The position numbers and the translations under genes are program-made. Below the pieces are notes generated by a model. The model saw only the letters and a program-made list of their open reading frames with translations, made no database searches and was not told the DNA's origin. From Acidimicrobiaceae bacterium (GTDB taxonomy: Bacteria > Actinomycetota > Acidimicrobiia > Acidimicrobiales > RAAP-2), in the NCBI GenBank assembly GCA_027306605.1, contig DAHUZK010000016.1:1-64000 (forward strand): a stretch of DNA of 64,000 bases. Reading direction: 5' to 3'. The stretch's first letter is position 1; the number at the start of each line of letters is the position of its first letter. Shown here piece after piece: positions 40,009 to 48,233 of the stretch.

Positions 40009-42455
40009 GCCGGCAGCTCGCCCTGCCACTCGATCTCGGTCGAGGCGCGTATGTCGCGCGAGGAGGCCCCGACGAGCACCTCGTAGCGTCCCGGGTCCGC
40101 TCGCCAGGCGTGCGTGGCGACGTCCCAGTAGCGGAAGGCGTCGGCGCCCAGGGCGATCTCCACCGTGGTCTCGGCCCCGGGTTCGAGCGAGACCTTGGCG
40201 AACCCCGCCAGCTCCCGGTCGGGGCGACGGAGCGGCGCCTCCGGCGCGCGCACGTAGACCTGGACGACCTCGGTGCCCGGGCGCACCCCTTTGTTGAGGA
40301 GGCGGACCGACACGCGCTCGCCGCTGGCCTGGACGTCCTCGAAGGCGATGTCCCCGTAGGACAGCCCGAAGCCGAACTCGAAGCGCGGTGCCAGTCGGGA
40401 GGTCTCGTAGAAGCGGTAGCCCACGAGCACGCCCTCGCCGTACTCGACCCGTCCCTCGATGCCGGGGTACCGCGCCCCTTCGATCCCGAGACCCGCCGGC
40501 CCGTCCTCGGCCCGGGCCGGGAAGGTCACGGGAAGCCGGCCGGAGGGCTCGGCCAGGCCCACCACGATGTCGGCCAGCGCGTCGGCTCCCTCCTCGCCCG
40601 GGTACCAGGCCATCAGGACAGCGCCGGCACGGTCGGCCCAGGGCATCTCGACGGGCGAGCCGGCGTTCACGACGACCACGCTGCGGGGGTTGGCCTCGAG
40701 CACGGCTTCGACGAGCTCGCGTTGGCGTCCGGGCAGGGAGAGGTCAGGGCGGTCGTGACCCTCGGATTCCCACTCCCCGTTGGATCCCACCACGACCACG
40801 GCGACGTCGGCCTCGGCCGCGGCGCGCACCGCACGCTCGAACTCGTCGCCCGTGTCCGGTGGCGAGGCCCCGATGCGTGCACCCATGATCGGCGACGAGA
40901 CGCTCCGGGGCCAGACCTCCACCGCCAGCTCGTAGGTGCGGCCCGCCGCCAGGTCGACCGTCACCTCGACCGGTGCGCTGCCGGCTCCGTAGAACCCGTG
41001 ACCTCTGGTCGGCTCCGAGTTGTCCACCACGACGTCGCCGTCGAGGCGCAGGACGGCCCGCCCGGCACTCTCGAGCCCGACACGCCAGGCTCCGGCGGCG
41101 TCGGGGGTGAAGCGGCCCTTGATGCGCACCGAGCAGGCCCCGACCCGCAGACCCGGCAGCGGTGGGCCGATCCACATGACCCTGGCCGAATGGGCGCGAC
41201 CGGTGGCGACCGGCTCGCCGGCCAGGTCGACGTTGTCGAAGTACTCCACCTCGAAGCCGTTCGCCTCCACCAGGTTCAGGTCGACGGGCCGCAGCCCGCG
41301 GTCGATGCGGCAGCCCGTCTCGTAGGAGACGGTCGCCGCCGGCAGTCGTTCGGCCAGGGCGTCGGCCACACTGCGCCACCGGTGGGGGGTGACCTCCGAA
41401 CTGCCTCCGCCCATGGCCAGCTGGCGGGCGTTGGGGCCCACGACGGCCAGGCGGGACACCGCGCCGGGGTCGAGCGGGAGCAGACCGTCGTTGACCAGCA
41501 GGACGGTGCCCTCCGCGGCGAGGCGCCGGGCCACGGCGCGCCGGGCCGGGTCGTTGTGCTCGCCCTCGTCGGTGGGGACGGTGCCGCGGCCGAGGATGCC
41601 GACACGCCCCATGAGGCGCAGCATGCGACGCACCTGGGCGTCCACCACCGACTCGTCGAGCTCGCCGTTGCGGACCGCGGCGGCCAGGGTCGGCCCGAGC
41701 CAGGCCGACGGTCCCGGCATCTCGAGATCCAGTCCGGCCCGGGCTGCCGGCACCGTCGAGTGGGTGCCGAACCAGTCCGACATGACCAGGCCGTCGAAGC
41801 CCCAGTCCTCGCGCAGGATCCCACCGATGAGATCGGGCTGCTCGCCGCAGTAGGTCCCGTTGACCTTGTTGTAGGCGGTCATCACCGACCAGACGCCGGC
41901 CTCCTTGACCGCCTGCTCGAAGGGCACCAGATGGATCTCGTGCAGGGTCCGCTCGTCCACCTCGGCGCTGATGGTCATGCGCTCGTGCTCCTGGTCGTTG
42001 CAGGCGAAGTGCTTGATGCAACAGGCGACGCCGCCTTGCTGGACTCCGCGCACATAGGCGACGGCGAGGCGTGCCGTGAGGAGCGGGTCCTCGGAGAAGG
42101 ACTCGAAGGTGCGGCCGGCCAGCGGTGTGCGCACGATGCACACGGTCGGGCCGAGGAGGACGTGCACGTTCTTCGAACGGGCCTCGGCGGCCAGCGCCTC
42201 GCCCATCTGCCCGGCCAGCGCCGGGTTCCACGACGACCCGACCGCCGTGCCGCACGGGAACGAGAGCGAGCGGCGCCCGACGAGACTGTCGCCGCGCACG
42301 CCCGACGGTCCGTCCGACACCTTGAGCGAGGGGATGCCGAGGCGTTCGACGGCAGGGACGTACCAGAGGCTCGTGCCCGCGGTGAGCGAGGCCTTCTCGT
42401 CGAGGGTCATCTCCCCGATCAGATGCTCGATCTCTGCCTCCGGCGTCGTTGTCAC
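40005..42455 (-). CDS. glycoside hydrolase family 3 (beta-glucosidase-like) with PA14 insert
   Basis: An 816-residue cytoplasmic enzyme (no signal peptide) with a GTG start behind AGGAGGG. The N-terminal GH3 barrel has KVSDGPSGVRG, the substrate-binding K-H pair at 149-150 (CCIKHFACNDQE), and the nucleophile D227 in DGLVMSDWFGTHS. The second domain (LAVVGPNARQLAMGGGSSEVTP and VVVGSNGEWESEGHDRPDLSLPGRQ) supplies the acid/base region. In between, residues about 395-535, is a PA14-like beta domain (FEVEYFDNVDLAGEP...GLESAGRAVLRLDGDVVVDNS). The C-terminal 70 residues are fibronectin-III-like. Such enzymes release glucose or other beta-linked sugars from oligosaccharides or plant glycosides. It sits between a carboxyltransferase and an MFS gene in one operon, which is unusual. 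Confidence 0.93.
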   Translation of the reverse strand: MTTTPEAEIEHLIGEMTLDEKASLTAGTSLWYVPAVERLGIPSLKVSDGPSGVRGDSLVGRRSLSFPCGTAVGSSWNPALAGQMGEALAAEARSKNVHVLLGPTVCIVRTPLAGRTFESFSEDPLLTARLAVAYVRGVQQGGVACCIKHFACNDQEHERMTISAEVDERTLHEIHLVPFEQAVKEAGVWSVMTAYNKVNGTYCGEQPDLIGGILREDWGFDGLVMSDWFGTHSTVPAARAGLDLEMPGPSAWLGPTLAAAVRNGELDESVVDAQVRRMLRLMGRVGILGRGTVPTDEGEHNDPARRAVARRLAAEGTVLLVNDGLLPLDPGAVSRLAVVGPNARQLAMGGGSSEVTPHRWRSVADALAERLPAATVSYETGCRIDRGLRPVDLNLVEANGFEVEYFDNVDLAGEPVATGRAHSARVMWIGPPLPGLRVGACSVRIKGRFTPDAAGAWRVGLESAGRAVLRLDGDVVVDNSEPTRGHGFYGAGSAPVEVTVDLAAGRTYELAVEVWPRSVSSPIMGARIGASPPDTGDEFERAVRAAAEADVAVVVVGSNGEWESEGHDRPDLSLPGRQRELVEAVLEANPRSVVVVNAGSPVEMPWADRAGAVLMAWYPGEEGADALADIVVGLAEPSGRLPVTFPARAEDGPAGLGIEGARYPGIEGRVEYGEGVLVGYRFYETSRLAPRFEFGFGLSYGDIAFEDVQASGERVSVRLLNKGVRPGTEVVQVYVRAPEAPLRRPDRELAGFAKVSLEPGAETTVEIALGADAFRYWDVATHAWRADPGRYEVLVGASSRDIRASTEIEWQGELPA

Positions 42456-42471
42456 GCGTTCCCTCCTCTGC

Positions 42472-44388
42472 TCACCAGGTGTCGACGAACGGCCTGCGCT
42501 GTCGCGGCTCGGCGGACCAGTGCGGGCGCGGCCCCGCTGCGTCCAGCGCATGCAGGAAGCGCCCCCGCGTGGCGGCAGGGTCGATCACGTCGTCGATCTC
42601 GAAGTGCTCGGCCACGTTGAGCGCCTTGCCGTGTTCGTAGGCGCGCGCCACCATGGAGTCGAATGCGGCCGCCCGCTCGGCCTCGTCGGCGATCGCTTCG
42701 AGCTCACGCCGGAAGCCGAGGCGCACCGCGCCCTCGAGTCCCATGCCACCGAGCTCGCCGGTCGGCCAGGCGACCGTGAAGACCGGCCGGCGGAAGCTGC
42801 CGCCGGCCATCGCCTGTGCTCCCAACCCGTAGCCCTTGCGCAGCACGACGCACGCGAAGGGCACGGTGAGCGACGCTCCCACGACGAACATGCGACTGAC
42901 GTGACGGACGAGGGCGGTCTCCTCGGCCTCGGGCCCCACCATGAAGCCCGGGGTGTCGCAGAGGAACAGCAGCGGCAGCCCGAACGCCTCGCACAGCTGC
43001 ATGAAGCGGGCGGCCTTGTCGGCGTTGCCGGCGTCGATGGCCCCCGCCAGGTGCATCGGGTTGTTGGCGATCACCCCGACCGGCCGCCCTTCCATACGCA
43101 CGAGGGCGGTGACGAGACCCGGTGAGAAGGACGGCCGGAGCTCGAGCACCGAGTTCTCGTCGGCCAGCAGCGCGGCCGCCCGCCGGACGTCGTAGACCCT
43201 GCGCCGGTCGGCCGGGACGACGTCGCGCAGCAGCGTCTGGTCGGCGCAGGTCCACTCGGCGCGGTCGCCCTGGAAGTAGGACAGGTAGCGGCGGGCCACC
43301 TCGACGGCGGCCTTCTCGTCGTCGCAGAGGACGTCGACCACCCCGTTCGGCACCTGGACCGACACCGGCCCGACGTCCTCGGGGGCGAACGCGCCGAGGC
43401 CGCCACCCTCGATCATGGCCGGCCCGCCCATGCCGATGTTGGCGTCGGGGGTGGCGATCACGGCGTGGCAGCAGCCGAGCAGAGCGGCGTTGCCGGCGAA
43501 ACAGCGTCCCGAGACGACCCCGACCAGCGGCACGCGCCCGCTGAGGGCGCCGAAGAGGGCGAAGGCCTCGGTGTCGAGCCCGGTGACGGTGGCGTGGTCG
43601 GTGTCGCCCGGCCGGCCGCCGCCACCCTCGGCGAAGAGGACGACGGGCAAGCGCAAGCGGTCCACCAGCGCGAACAGCCGGTCCTTCTTCTGGTGGTTCA
43701 TCTGGCCTTGGGTCCCGGCCAGGACCGAGTAGTCGTACGACAGCACGGCGCAGCGCGCCCGCTGCGGCTCGAAGAGGTCTCCGTTGACCCGGCCGATCCC
43801 GGCGATCAGCCCGTCGGCGGGGGTGTTGGCGACGAGGTCCTCCGCGCTGCGCCTGGCGCGCTGCGCCGCCACGACGAGGCCCCCGTACTCCTCGAAGCTG
43901 CCCGCGTCGCAGAGGTCCTCGACGTTCTCGCGGGCCGTGCGCCGCCCCTGGGCGTGCCGGCGCTGGGTCGCGGCGGGCCGGCTCGGGTCGAGCGTTCGGG
44001 CCACGCGGGCACGCAACTCGGCCAGCTCCGGTCGCTCCGCGCGCCTCGCGTCCGCCGTGGGCCCCGCGTCCGCCGTGGGCCCCGCGTGGTCCGCGTGGTC
44101 CGCGTGGTCCGGAGCCGCCGCAAACGCTGCGGCCGACCCAGCACCGTGGTCCGGCCGCACCCGCACGAGGACGTCACCGGTCTGCACGGCGTCGCCCGGC
44201 GCCACGTCCACCGAGTCGATACGACCGGGCGTGGCGGCCTCGACCAGATGCTCCATCTTCATGGACTCGAGCACCACCAAGAGCGCGCCGGCCGGCACCA
44301 TGTCGCCCGCGGTGACGGCGACGCGCAGCACCGTGCCGGCGAAGGAGGCCAGAACCGGCGCGCTCCGCGGGCGCGCCGCATCGCTCAC
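42472..44388 (-). CDS. fused biotin-carrier and acyl-CoA carboxyltransferase
   Basis: A 638-residue fusion. Residues 8-78 form a biotinyl domain with the attachment site ESMKMEH (K44). Residues about 79-116 are a low-complexity linker (DHADHADHAGPTADAGPTADA). From about 118 to the end lies a complete carboxyltransferase with N and C halves: FEEYGGLVVAAQRARR...LSYDYSVLAGTQGQMNHQKKDRLF...GGGGRPGD, then GRPVGVIANNPMHLAGAIDAGNADKAARFMQLCEAFGLPLLFLCDTPGFMVG. These domains carry CO2 from carboxybiotin to an acyl-CoA such as propionyl-, methylcrotonyl- or geranyl-CoA. The biotin carboxylase subunit is not in the window. The carrier usually sits on the carboxylase subunit, so this arrangement is unusual. 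The GTG start overlaps the nitroreductase stop (GTGA). Confidence 0.9.
   Translation of the reverse strand: MSDAARPRSAPVLASFAGTVLRVAVTAGDMVPAGALLVVLESMKMEHLVEAATPGRIDSVDVAPGDAVQTGDVLVRVRPDHGAGSAAAFAAAPDHADHADHAGPTADAGPTADARRAERPELAELRARVARTLDPSRPAATQRRHAQGRRTARENVEDLCDAGSFEEYGGLVVAAQRARRSAEDLVANTPADGLIAGIGRVNGDLFEPQRARCAVLSYDYSVLAGTQGQMNHQKKDRLFALVDRLRLPVVLFAEGGGGRPGDTDHATVTGLDTEAFALFGALSGRVPLVGVVSGRCFAGNAALLGCCHAVIATPDANIGMGGPAMIEGGGLGAFAPEDVGPVSVQVPNGVVDVLCDDEKAAVEVARRYLSYFQGDRAEWTCADQTLLRDVVPADRRRVYDVRRAAALLADENSVLELRPSFSPGLVTALVRMEGRPVGVIANNPMHLAGAIDAGNADKAARFMQLCEAFGLPLLFLCDTPGFMVGPEAEETALVRHVSRMFVVGASLTVPFACVVLRKGYGLGAQAMAGGSFRRPVFTVAWPTGELGGMGLEGAVRLGFRRELEAIADEAERAAAFDSMVARAYEHGKALNVAEHFEIDDVIDPAATRGRFLHALDAAGPRPHWSAEPRQRRPFVDTW
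44047..44109 (-). repeat. in-frame tandem repeats in the BCCP-CT linker
   Basis: An 18-bp unit (CGCGTCCGCCGTGGGCCC) is present twice at 44047-44082 and a 9-bp unit (CGCGTGGTC) three times at 44083-44109. Together they encode the DHADHADHAGPTADAGPTADA linker between the two enzyme domains. Confidence 0.9.
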
Positions 44389-45044
44389 CCCGGCCACAGG
44401 GGCTGGTCGACGGTGAAGCCGATGTCCGCGCCCCAGGTGTTGCGGTACGAGACCCGGTGCGCCGGCACCCGGGCGCCGACACCCCAGGTGCCCGTGGGGT
44501 ACCCGAAGCTGACGGTGCCCGAGAGGATCCAGCCCTCGTCGGCGGGCACGCCGAGGATCTCGAACGTCTCGTCGGGGTGGAAGAACTGGAGCAGCGCCGT
44601 GAGGCAGCTGCCGATGCCCTCGGCCCGGGCGGCCAGCATGGCGCTCCAGACGGCGGGGTAGATGGAGCCGCCGGTCGGGTCGTACTGGCTGAAGGGGAAC
44701 AGGTAGAGCGGGACGTCCTCGAAGTGGTCCGCCAGCCACTGCGCCGAGCGCTGCACCTTCAGCATCTGCACGGACTCGGGCGCGTCGGGGTCGGCGGCCG
44801 CCGCCTCGAGCTGGGGCTTGTAGACGGTCTTCCAGAGCTCGCCCATGGCGTGCTGGTACAGGGGGGCCAGGGCGGCCCGCTTCGCCGGGTCGTCGAGCAG
44901 CAGGAAGCGCCAGTTCTGCTGGTTGCCGCCGGAGGGGGCGTGGATGGCGGCATCGAGGATGCGGGCCTGCACGTCGAGGGGGATGGGGTCCTTCTTGACC
45001 CGGCGCATGGCGCGCGTCGTGTAGAGGGCCTCGTGGAGATCCAT
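44385..45044 (-). CDS. nitroreductase-family flavoprotein
   Basis: A 219-residue protein of the FMN-dependent nitroreductase fold. The N-terminal MDLHEALYTTRAMRRVKKDPIPLDVQARILDAAIHAPSGGNQQNWRFLLL contains the FMN-binding R-x-x-R and P-S-G-G-N-x-Q-x-W signature. Further marks are GSIYPAVWSAMLAARAEGIGSCLTAL and EGWILSGTVSFGYPTGTW near the end. Members reduce nitro groups, quinones or enones, or dehydrogenate. Its stop overlaps the start of the BCCP-CT gene by four bases, so they are translated together. The substrate is unknown; a role in the same pathway as the monooxygenase-like gene upstream is likely from context. Confidence 0.9.
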   Translation of the reverse strand: MDLHEALYTTRAMRRVKKDPIPLDVQARILDAAIHAPSGGNQQNWRFLLLDDPAKRAALAPLYQHAMGELWKTVYKPQLEAAAADPDAPESVQMLKVQRSAQWLADHFEDVPLYLFPFSQYDPTGGSIYPAVWSAMLAARAEGIGSCLTALLQFFHPDETFEILGVPADEGWILSGTVSFGYPTGTWGVGARVPAHRVSYRNTWGADIGFTVDQPLWPG

Positions 45045-45140
45045 GGCGCCGACCTTACGCCGGGGGGGCCGAGCAGACGAAGCCGATCTCTCCGAGTGCC
45101 GAAGAGGGAAAGGGCGGGCGGTCTCGACCGATGCCGCGTC

Positions 45141-45185
45141 GGCCTCGGCCTCGGCCTCGCCCCGGCCCGGCCCGGCCCGGCCCGG
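45141..45185. repeat. simple-sequence tract between two operon genes
   Basis: GGCCTC repeated three times at 45141-45158 is followed by CCCGG repeated five times to 45185. It lies in the 155-base gap between the nitronate-monooxygenase-like and nitroreductase genes and can fold into GC-only structures. Confidence 0.7.
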
Positions 45186-45199
45186 CACGCCGGCGGTGC

Positions 45200-46324
45200 T
45201 CAGGCCGTGGTGCCCTCGTTCACCCTCTGCAGCCGCTCGGTCGCCTCGATGTACTCCTCGACCATCCCCAACACCACGTCCTTGGTGCGTCGCACCTGCG
45301 TGGCCCTGCCGATGATCTGGCCGCAGGGGTTGAAGTTCACGTCGCGCGCCTCTTCGGGGTAGGCATGCCCGCGCGAGACGCAGTCGATCGCCACCATCAT
45401 CTGCAGCGGCATCCCGAGGGGCTTGGGGTTGTCCGGTGCCTCCCAGGCCTCGGTCCAGTCGTTCTTGAGCATCCGGCACGGCTTGCCGGTGAACGAGCGC
45501 GACCGGATGGTGTCGCGCGAGCTCGCCCTGAGATACGACTCCATCTGCTTGGGCGGCACATCGGCCTCCTCGACGGTCAGCCAGAGCGAGCCCGTCCACA
45601 CCCCGGCGGCACCCAGGACCATGGCCGCCGCCATCTGGCGTCCCGAGCCCACGCCCCCCGCCGCCAGCACCGGCGTGGGCGCCACGGCGTCGATCACCTC
45701 GGGCCACAACACGATCGACCCGACGTCGCCGGTGTGGCCCCCGCCCTCGGAGCCCTGGCAGATCACGATGTCGACCCCCGCCGCCTTGTGGTTGAGGGCG
45801 TGCTTGACCGAGCCGGCCAGTGCGGCCATGAGCATGCCGTGCTCGTGCACCTGGGCGATGACGTCGTCGGGCGGCGTGCCCAGCGCGTTCGCCACCAACT
45901 TCACCTTGGGGTGGCGCAGGATCACCTCGACCAGCGGTGCCGCGGTGGCCGCGGTCCAGCCGAGCAGCTCGCGCCGCGGTCCCCCCTCGATCTCGGGCAC
46001 GCCGTGGTCGGCCAGGATCTTCTTGGCGAAGGTGCGGTGCTCCTCGGGGATCATGGCGCGCAACTCGGCCTCGAGCTTGACCGGGTCGATCTCGTCCATG
46101 CCCTCGTACTTGCCGGGGATGACGATGTCGACGCCGTAGGGGTTCTCGCCCACGTGCTCGTCGAGCCAGCCGAGCTCGACCTCGAGCTCGTCGGCGCTGA
46201 AGCCGACTGCGCCGAGGACGCCCAGGCCGCCCGCGTTCGACACGGCGGCCGCCACGTCGCGGCAGTGGGTGAAGGCGAAGATCGGGAACTCGATGCCGAG
46301 GCGATCGCAGAGTTCGTTGTGCAC
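45200..46324 (-). CDS. nitronate-monooxygenase-like (2-nitropropane dioxygenase family) flavoprotein
   Basis: A 374-residue FMN TIM-barrel protein. The GTG at 46324 has AGGAGGT seven bases upstream. N-terminal ELCDRLGIEFPIFAFTHCRDVAAAVSNAGGLGVLGAVGFSADEL is the family's FMN-site start. GVDIVICQGSEGGGHTGDVGSIVLWPEVIDAV and PVLAAGGVGSGRQMAAAMVLGAAGVWTGSLWL are the phosphate-binding loops, with the H of GGGHTG at the usual catalytic position. Many actinobacterial members do not oxidise nitroalkanes; one, IpdC of the mycobacterial steroid-ring pathway, acts on a CoA ester and is encoded near a crotonase and SDRs, as here. That parallel is inference. First gene of the leftward operon and divergent from the crotonase. 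Confidence 0.9.
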   Translation of the reverse strand: MHNELCDRLGIEFPIFAFTHCRDVAAAVSNAGGLGVLGAVGFSADELEVELGWLDEHVGENPYGVDIVIPGKYEGMDEIDPVKLEAELRAMIPEEHRTFAKKILADHGVPEIEGGPRRELLGWTAATAAPLVEVILRHPKVKLVANALGTPPDDVIAQVHEHGMLMAALAGSVKHALNHKAAGVDIVICQGSEGGGHTGDVGSIVLWPEVIDAVAPTPVLAAGGVGSGRQMAAAMVLGAAGVWTGSLWLTVEEADVPPKQMESYLRASSRDTIRSRSFTGKPCRMLKNDWTEAWEAPDNPKPLGMPLQMMVAIDCVSRGHAYPEEARDVNFNPCGQIIGRATQVRRTKDVVLGMVEEYIEATERLQRVNEGTTA

Positions 46325-46397
46325 GTCGGGACCTCCTGCTCGGCCCCCGCGGGGCCCGCCGCCCGTCGGCGGCACGGTTGCCCGGGTCCGTCCCGGC

Positions 46398-46417
46398 AAC
46401 TAGAACAGATTCTAGTT
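46398..46417. promoter_or_regulatory. palindromic operator resembling KstR-type sites
   Basis: AACTAGAA (46398-46405) and TTCTAGTT (46410-46417) are perfect 8-bp arms around CAGA. The core TAGAACAGATTCTA matches the KstR pattern T-nn-AAC-nn-GTT-nn-A, as I recall it, in all but one fixed position. It lies in the 131-base gap between two divergent genes and is A/T-rich against its surroundings, so a TetR-family repressor probably controls both arms. Confidence 0.7.
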
Positions 46418-46455
46418 TGCGCCGGCAGGAGAGCGAGAAAGGGGACCACGCCGAC

Positions 46456-47298
46456 ATGCCCATACGCACCGAGCCCGTGCTCCCCGAGGACGACTGGCAG
46501 CTCCGCCTCGAGCCGCCGACCGACGGCAGCGGGGTGGGCACGCTGACGCTCGACTATCCCGAGAAGCTGAACATGTGGTCGTGGGAGGCCACCCGCCAGC
46601 TCGGCGTGTTGGCCGACCGGGCCCGCTTCGACGACACCATCCGCGTCCTCCTCGTCAAGGCGGAGGGCCGGGCCTTCTGCGCCGGCGTCGATCTCGGCAT
46701 GCCCGAGGACCGCGTCACGGGACGCTCGCCGGCCGAGAAGGTGCGCAACTACTACGAGGGCATCCGCTGGGTGCACGAGCGCTTCCGCGTCTTCCACGAG
46801 CTGCCGCAGCCGATCGTCGCCGCGGTGCACGGTTACTGCCTCGGTTTCGGCTTCGAGCTGGCGCTCATGTGCGACGTGCGCGTGGCGGCCGACGACGCGG
46901 TCTTCGCGCTGCCCGAGGCTCAGGTCGGCGTGTCGATCGATGCCGGTGGGGACCTGCGGCTGGCGCACGAGATCGGCGCGGGCCACGCCAAGCTGCTCGC
47001 GTTGACCGGCCGGCGCATCGATGCGGCGGAGGCTCACCGCCTCGGCATCGTCCAACAGGTCACGGGTGGCGACGAGCTCGCGCCGACGGCGCTGGGGATC
47101 GCGCGGGAGATCGCGGCCAACGCCCCGCTGGCCGTGCAGTCGATCAAGCGCACCATCGACGCCTTCGCCTACCGGGGCCTGCCCGAGGCGCTGAAATTCG
47201 AGGCGATGAGCGCATCCGTCGAGTTCGTGTCCGACGACATGCCGGCCGGCTATGCGGCGAAGGCGAAGAAGCAGCAGGCCGACTTCGAGGGCAAGTAG
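46456..47298 (+). CDS. enoyl-CoA hydratase/isomerase family protein
   Basis: A 280-residue crotonase beginning MPIRTEPVLPEDDWQLRLEPP. GAAAGGGGA lies about 12 bases upstream. The oxyanion peptides are GRAFCAGVDLGMPEDR and VHGYCLGFGFELALMCDVRVAA. The position of the first hydratase glutamate is filled by E in GFGFELALM, while the second site reads FALPEAQVGVSIDAGG. A long insert (VTGRSPAEKVRNYYEGIRWVHERFRVFHELPQP) follows the first motif. Likely acts on a bulky or unusual CoA ester. It is divergent from the nitronate-monooxygenase-like gene and followed after 19 bases by an SDR, with which it forms the right arm of the divergon. Confidence 0.9.
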   Translation: MPIRTEPVLPEDDWQLRLEPPTDGSGVGTLTLDYPEKLNMWSWEATRQLGVLADRARFDDTIRVLLVKAEGRAFCAGVDLGMPEDRVTGRSPAEKVRNYYEGIRWVHERFRVFHELPQPIVAAVHGYCLGFGFELALMCDVRVAADDAVFALPEAQVGVSIDAGGDLRLAHEIGAGHAKLLALTGRRIDAAEAHRLGIVQQVTGGDELAPTALGIAREIAANAPLAVQSIKRTIDAFAYRGLPEALKFEAMSASVEFVSDDMPAGYAAKAKKQQADFEGK

Positions 47299-47317
47299 GA
47301 GCAGGGAGGCCACCGCC

Positions 47318-48205
47318 ATGGGACTGCCCGAACCACCGCCGGCGGGGTCCACCTTCCTGCCCCCCGACACCTTGGACGGTGCGGTGGCCATCGTGACCGG
47401 GGGAGGCACCGGCCTCGGCCGTGCCATCGCGGTGGAGCTCGCCCGCGCCGGCGCGGCCGTCGGTGTGATCTCGCGCGCGGAGGAGCACCGGCGTGCCGGC
47501 GTGGCCGCGGTGGAGGCCGTCGGCGGCCGGGCCGCCCACGCCGGGGCCGACGTCCGCGAGCCCGATCAGGTCGCCGAGGCGTTCGACGCCCTCGAGTCGG
47601 TGCTCGGCCCGGCCCGCATCCTGGTCAACAACGCGGCGGCCAACTTCCCGGTGCTCGCGGGCGACATGCGGCCCAACGCCTTCCGCTCGGTGACGAACAT
47701 CGTGCTGGACGGGACGTTCTTCTGCAGCCAGGAGCTCCACCGGCGCATCACGGGCGACGCGGCGCGCCGCGGGGCCGGGGGCGCCGTGGTCAACATCTTG
47801 GCCACGCAGTCCTTCACCGGTGGACCCGGCATGGCGCACAACGCGGCGGCCAAGGCCGGTGTGGGGAACCTGACGAAGTCGCTCGCCGTCGAGTGGGCCC
47901 CCGACGGCATACGGGTCAACGCCTTGGCGCCCGGGCTCTTCCCGCACGAGGACATGCGCGAGGACCTCAAGGCGCTGCGTCCCGAGGGCGAGTCCGTCGA
48001 CGCCCGGCGCTCGCCGGCCGGGCGGCTGGGACGGCTGCACGAGCTGGGCTGGGCCGTGACGTGGCTCTGCTCGCCCTACGCCGCCTTCGTCACGGGCCAC
48101 ACCCTGGTCGTCGACGGGGCGAACTGGCTGCGCCGTGACTTCGTGATGCCCGTCTTCACCCCCGTCGCCGAGCAGCTCTCGGAGGTCCTGCGCCCTCCCG
48201 GGTGA
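47318..48205 (+). CDS. SDR of the 2,4-dienoyl-CoA-reductase-like branch lacking the catalytic tyrosine
   Basis: A 295-residue SDR with GGGAGG before its ATG. The cofactor loop is TGGGTGLG (residues 27-34) and NNAAANF follows at about 104-110. In place of the usual Y-x-x-x-K it has N175-A-A-A-K179 (GMAHNAAAKAG), and the usual serine region reads VVNILATQSFTGG. Loss of the tyrosine and the N-I-x-A-T strand are known from 2,4-dienoyl-CoA reductases, which reduce conjugated double bonds of CoA esters with NADPH. The conserved VEWAPDGIRVNALAPG supports a CoA-ester SDR. Together with the crotonase upstream it fits breakdown of an unsaturated acyl-CoA. Confidence 0.88.
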   Translation: MGLPEPPPAGSTFLPPDTLDGAVAIVTGGGTGLGRAIAVELARAGAAVGVISRAEEHRRAGVAAVEAVGGRAAHAGADVREPDQVAEAFDALESVLGPARILVNNAAANFPVLAGDMRPNAFRSVTNIVLDGTFFCSQELHRRITGDAARRGAGGAVVNILATQSFTGGPGMAHNAAAKAGVGNLTKSLAVEWAPDGIRVNALAPGLFPHEDMREDLKALRPEGESVDARRSPAGRLGRLHELGWAVTWLCSPYAAFVTGHTLVVDGANWLRRDFVMPVFTPVAEQLSEVLRPPG

Positions 48206-48233
48206 CGAGGCGCCCGTCCCGGGCCGCCGGCCC

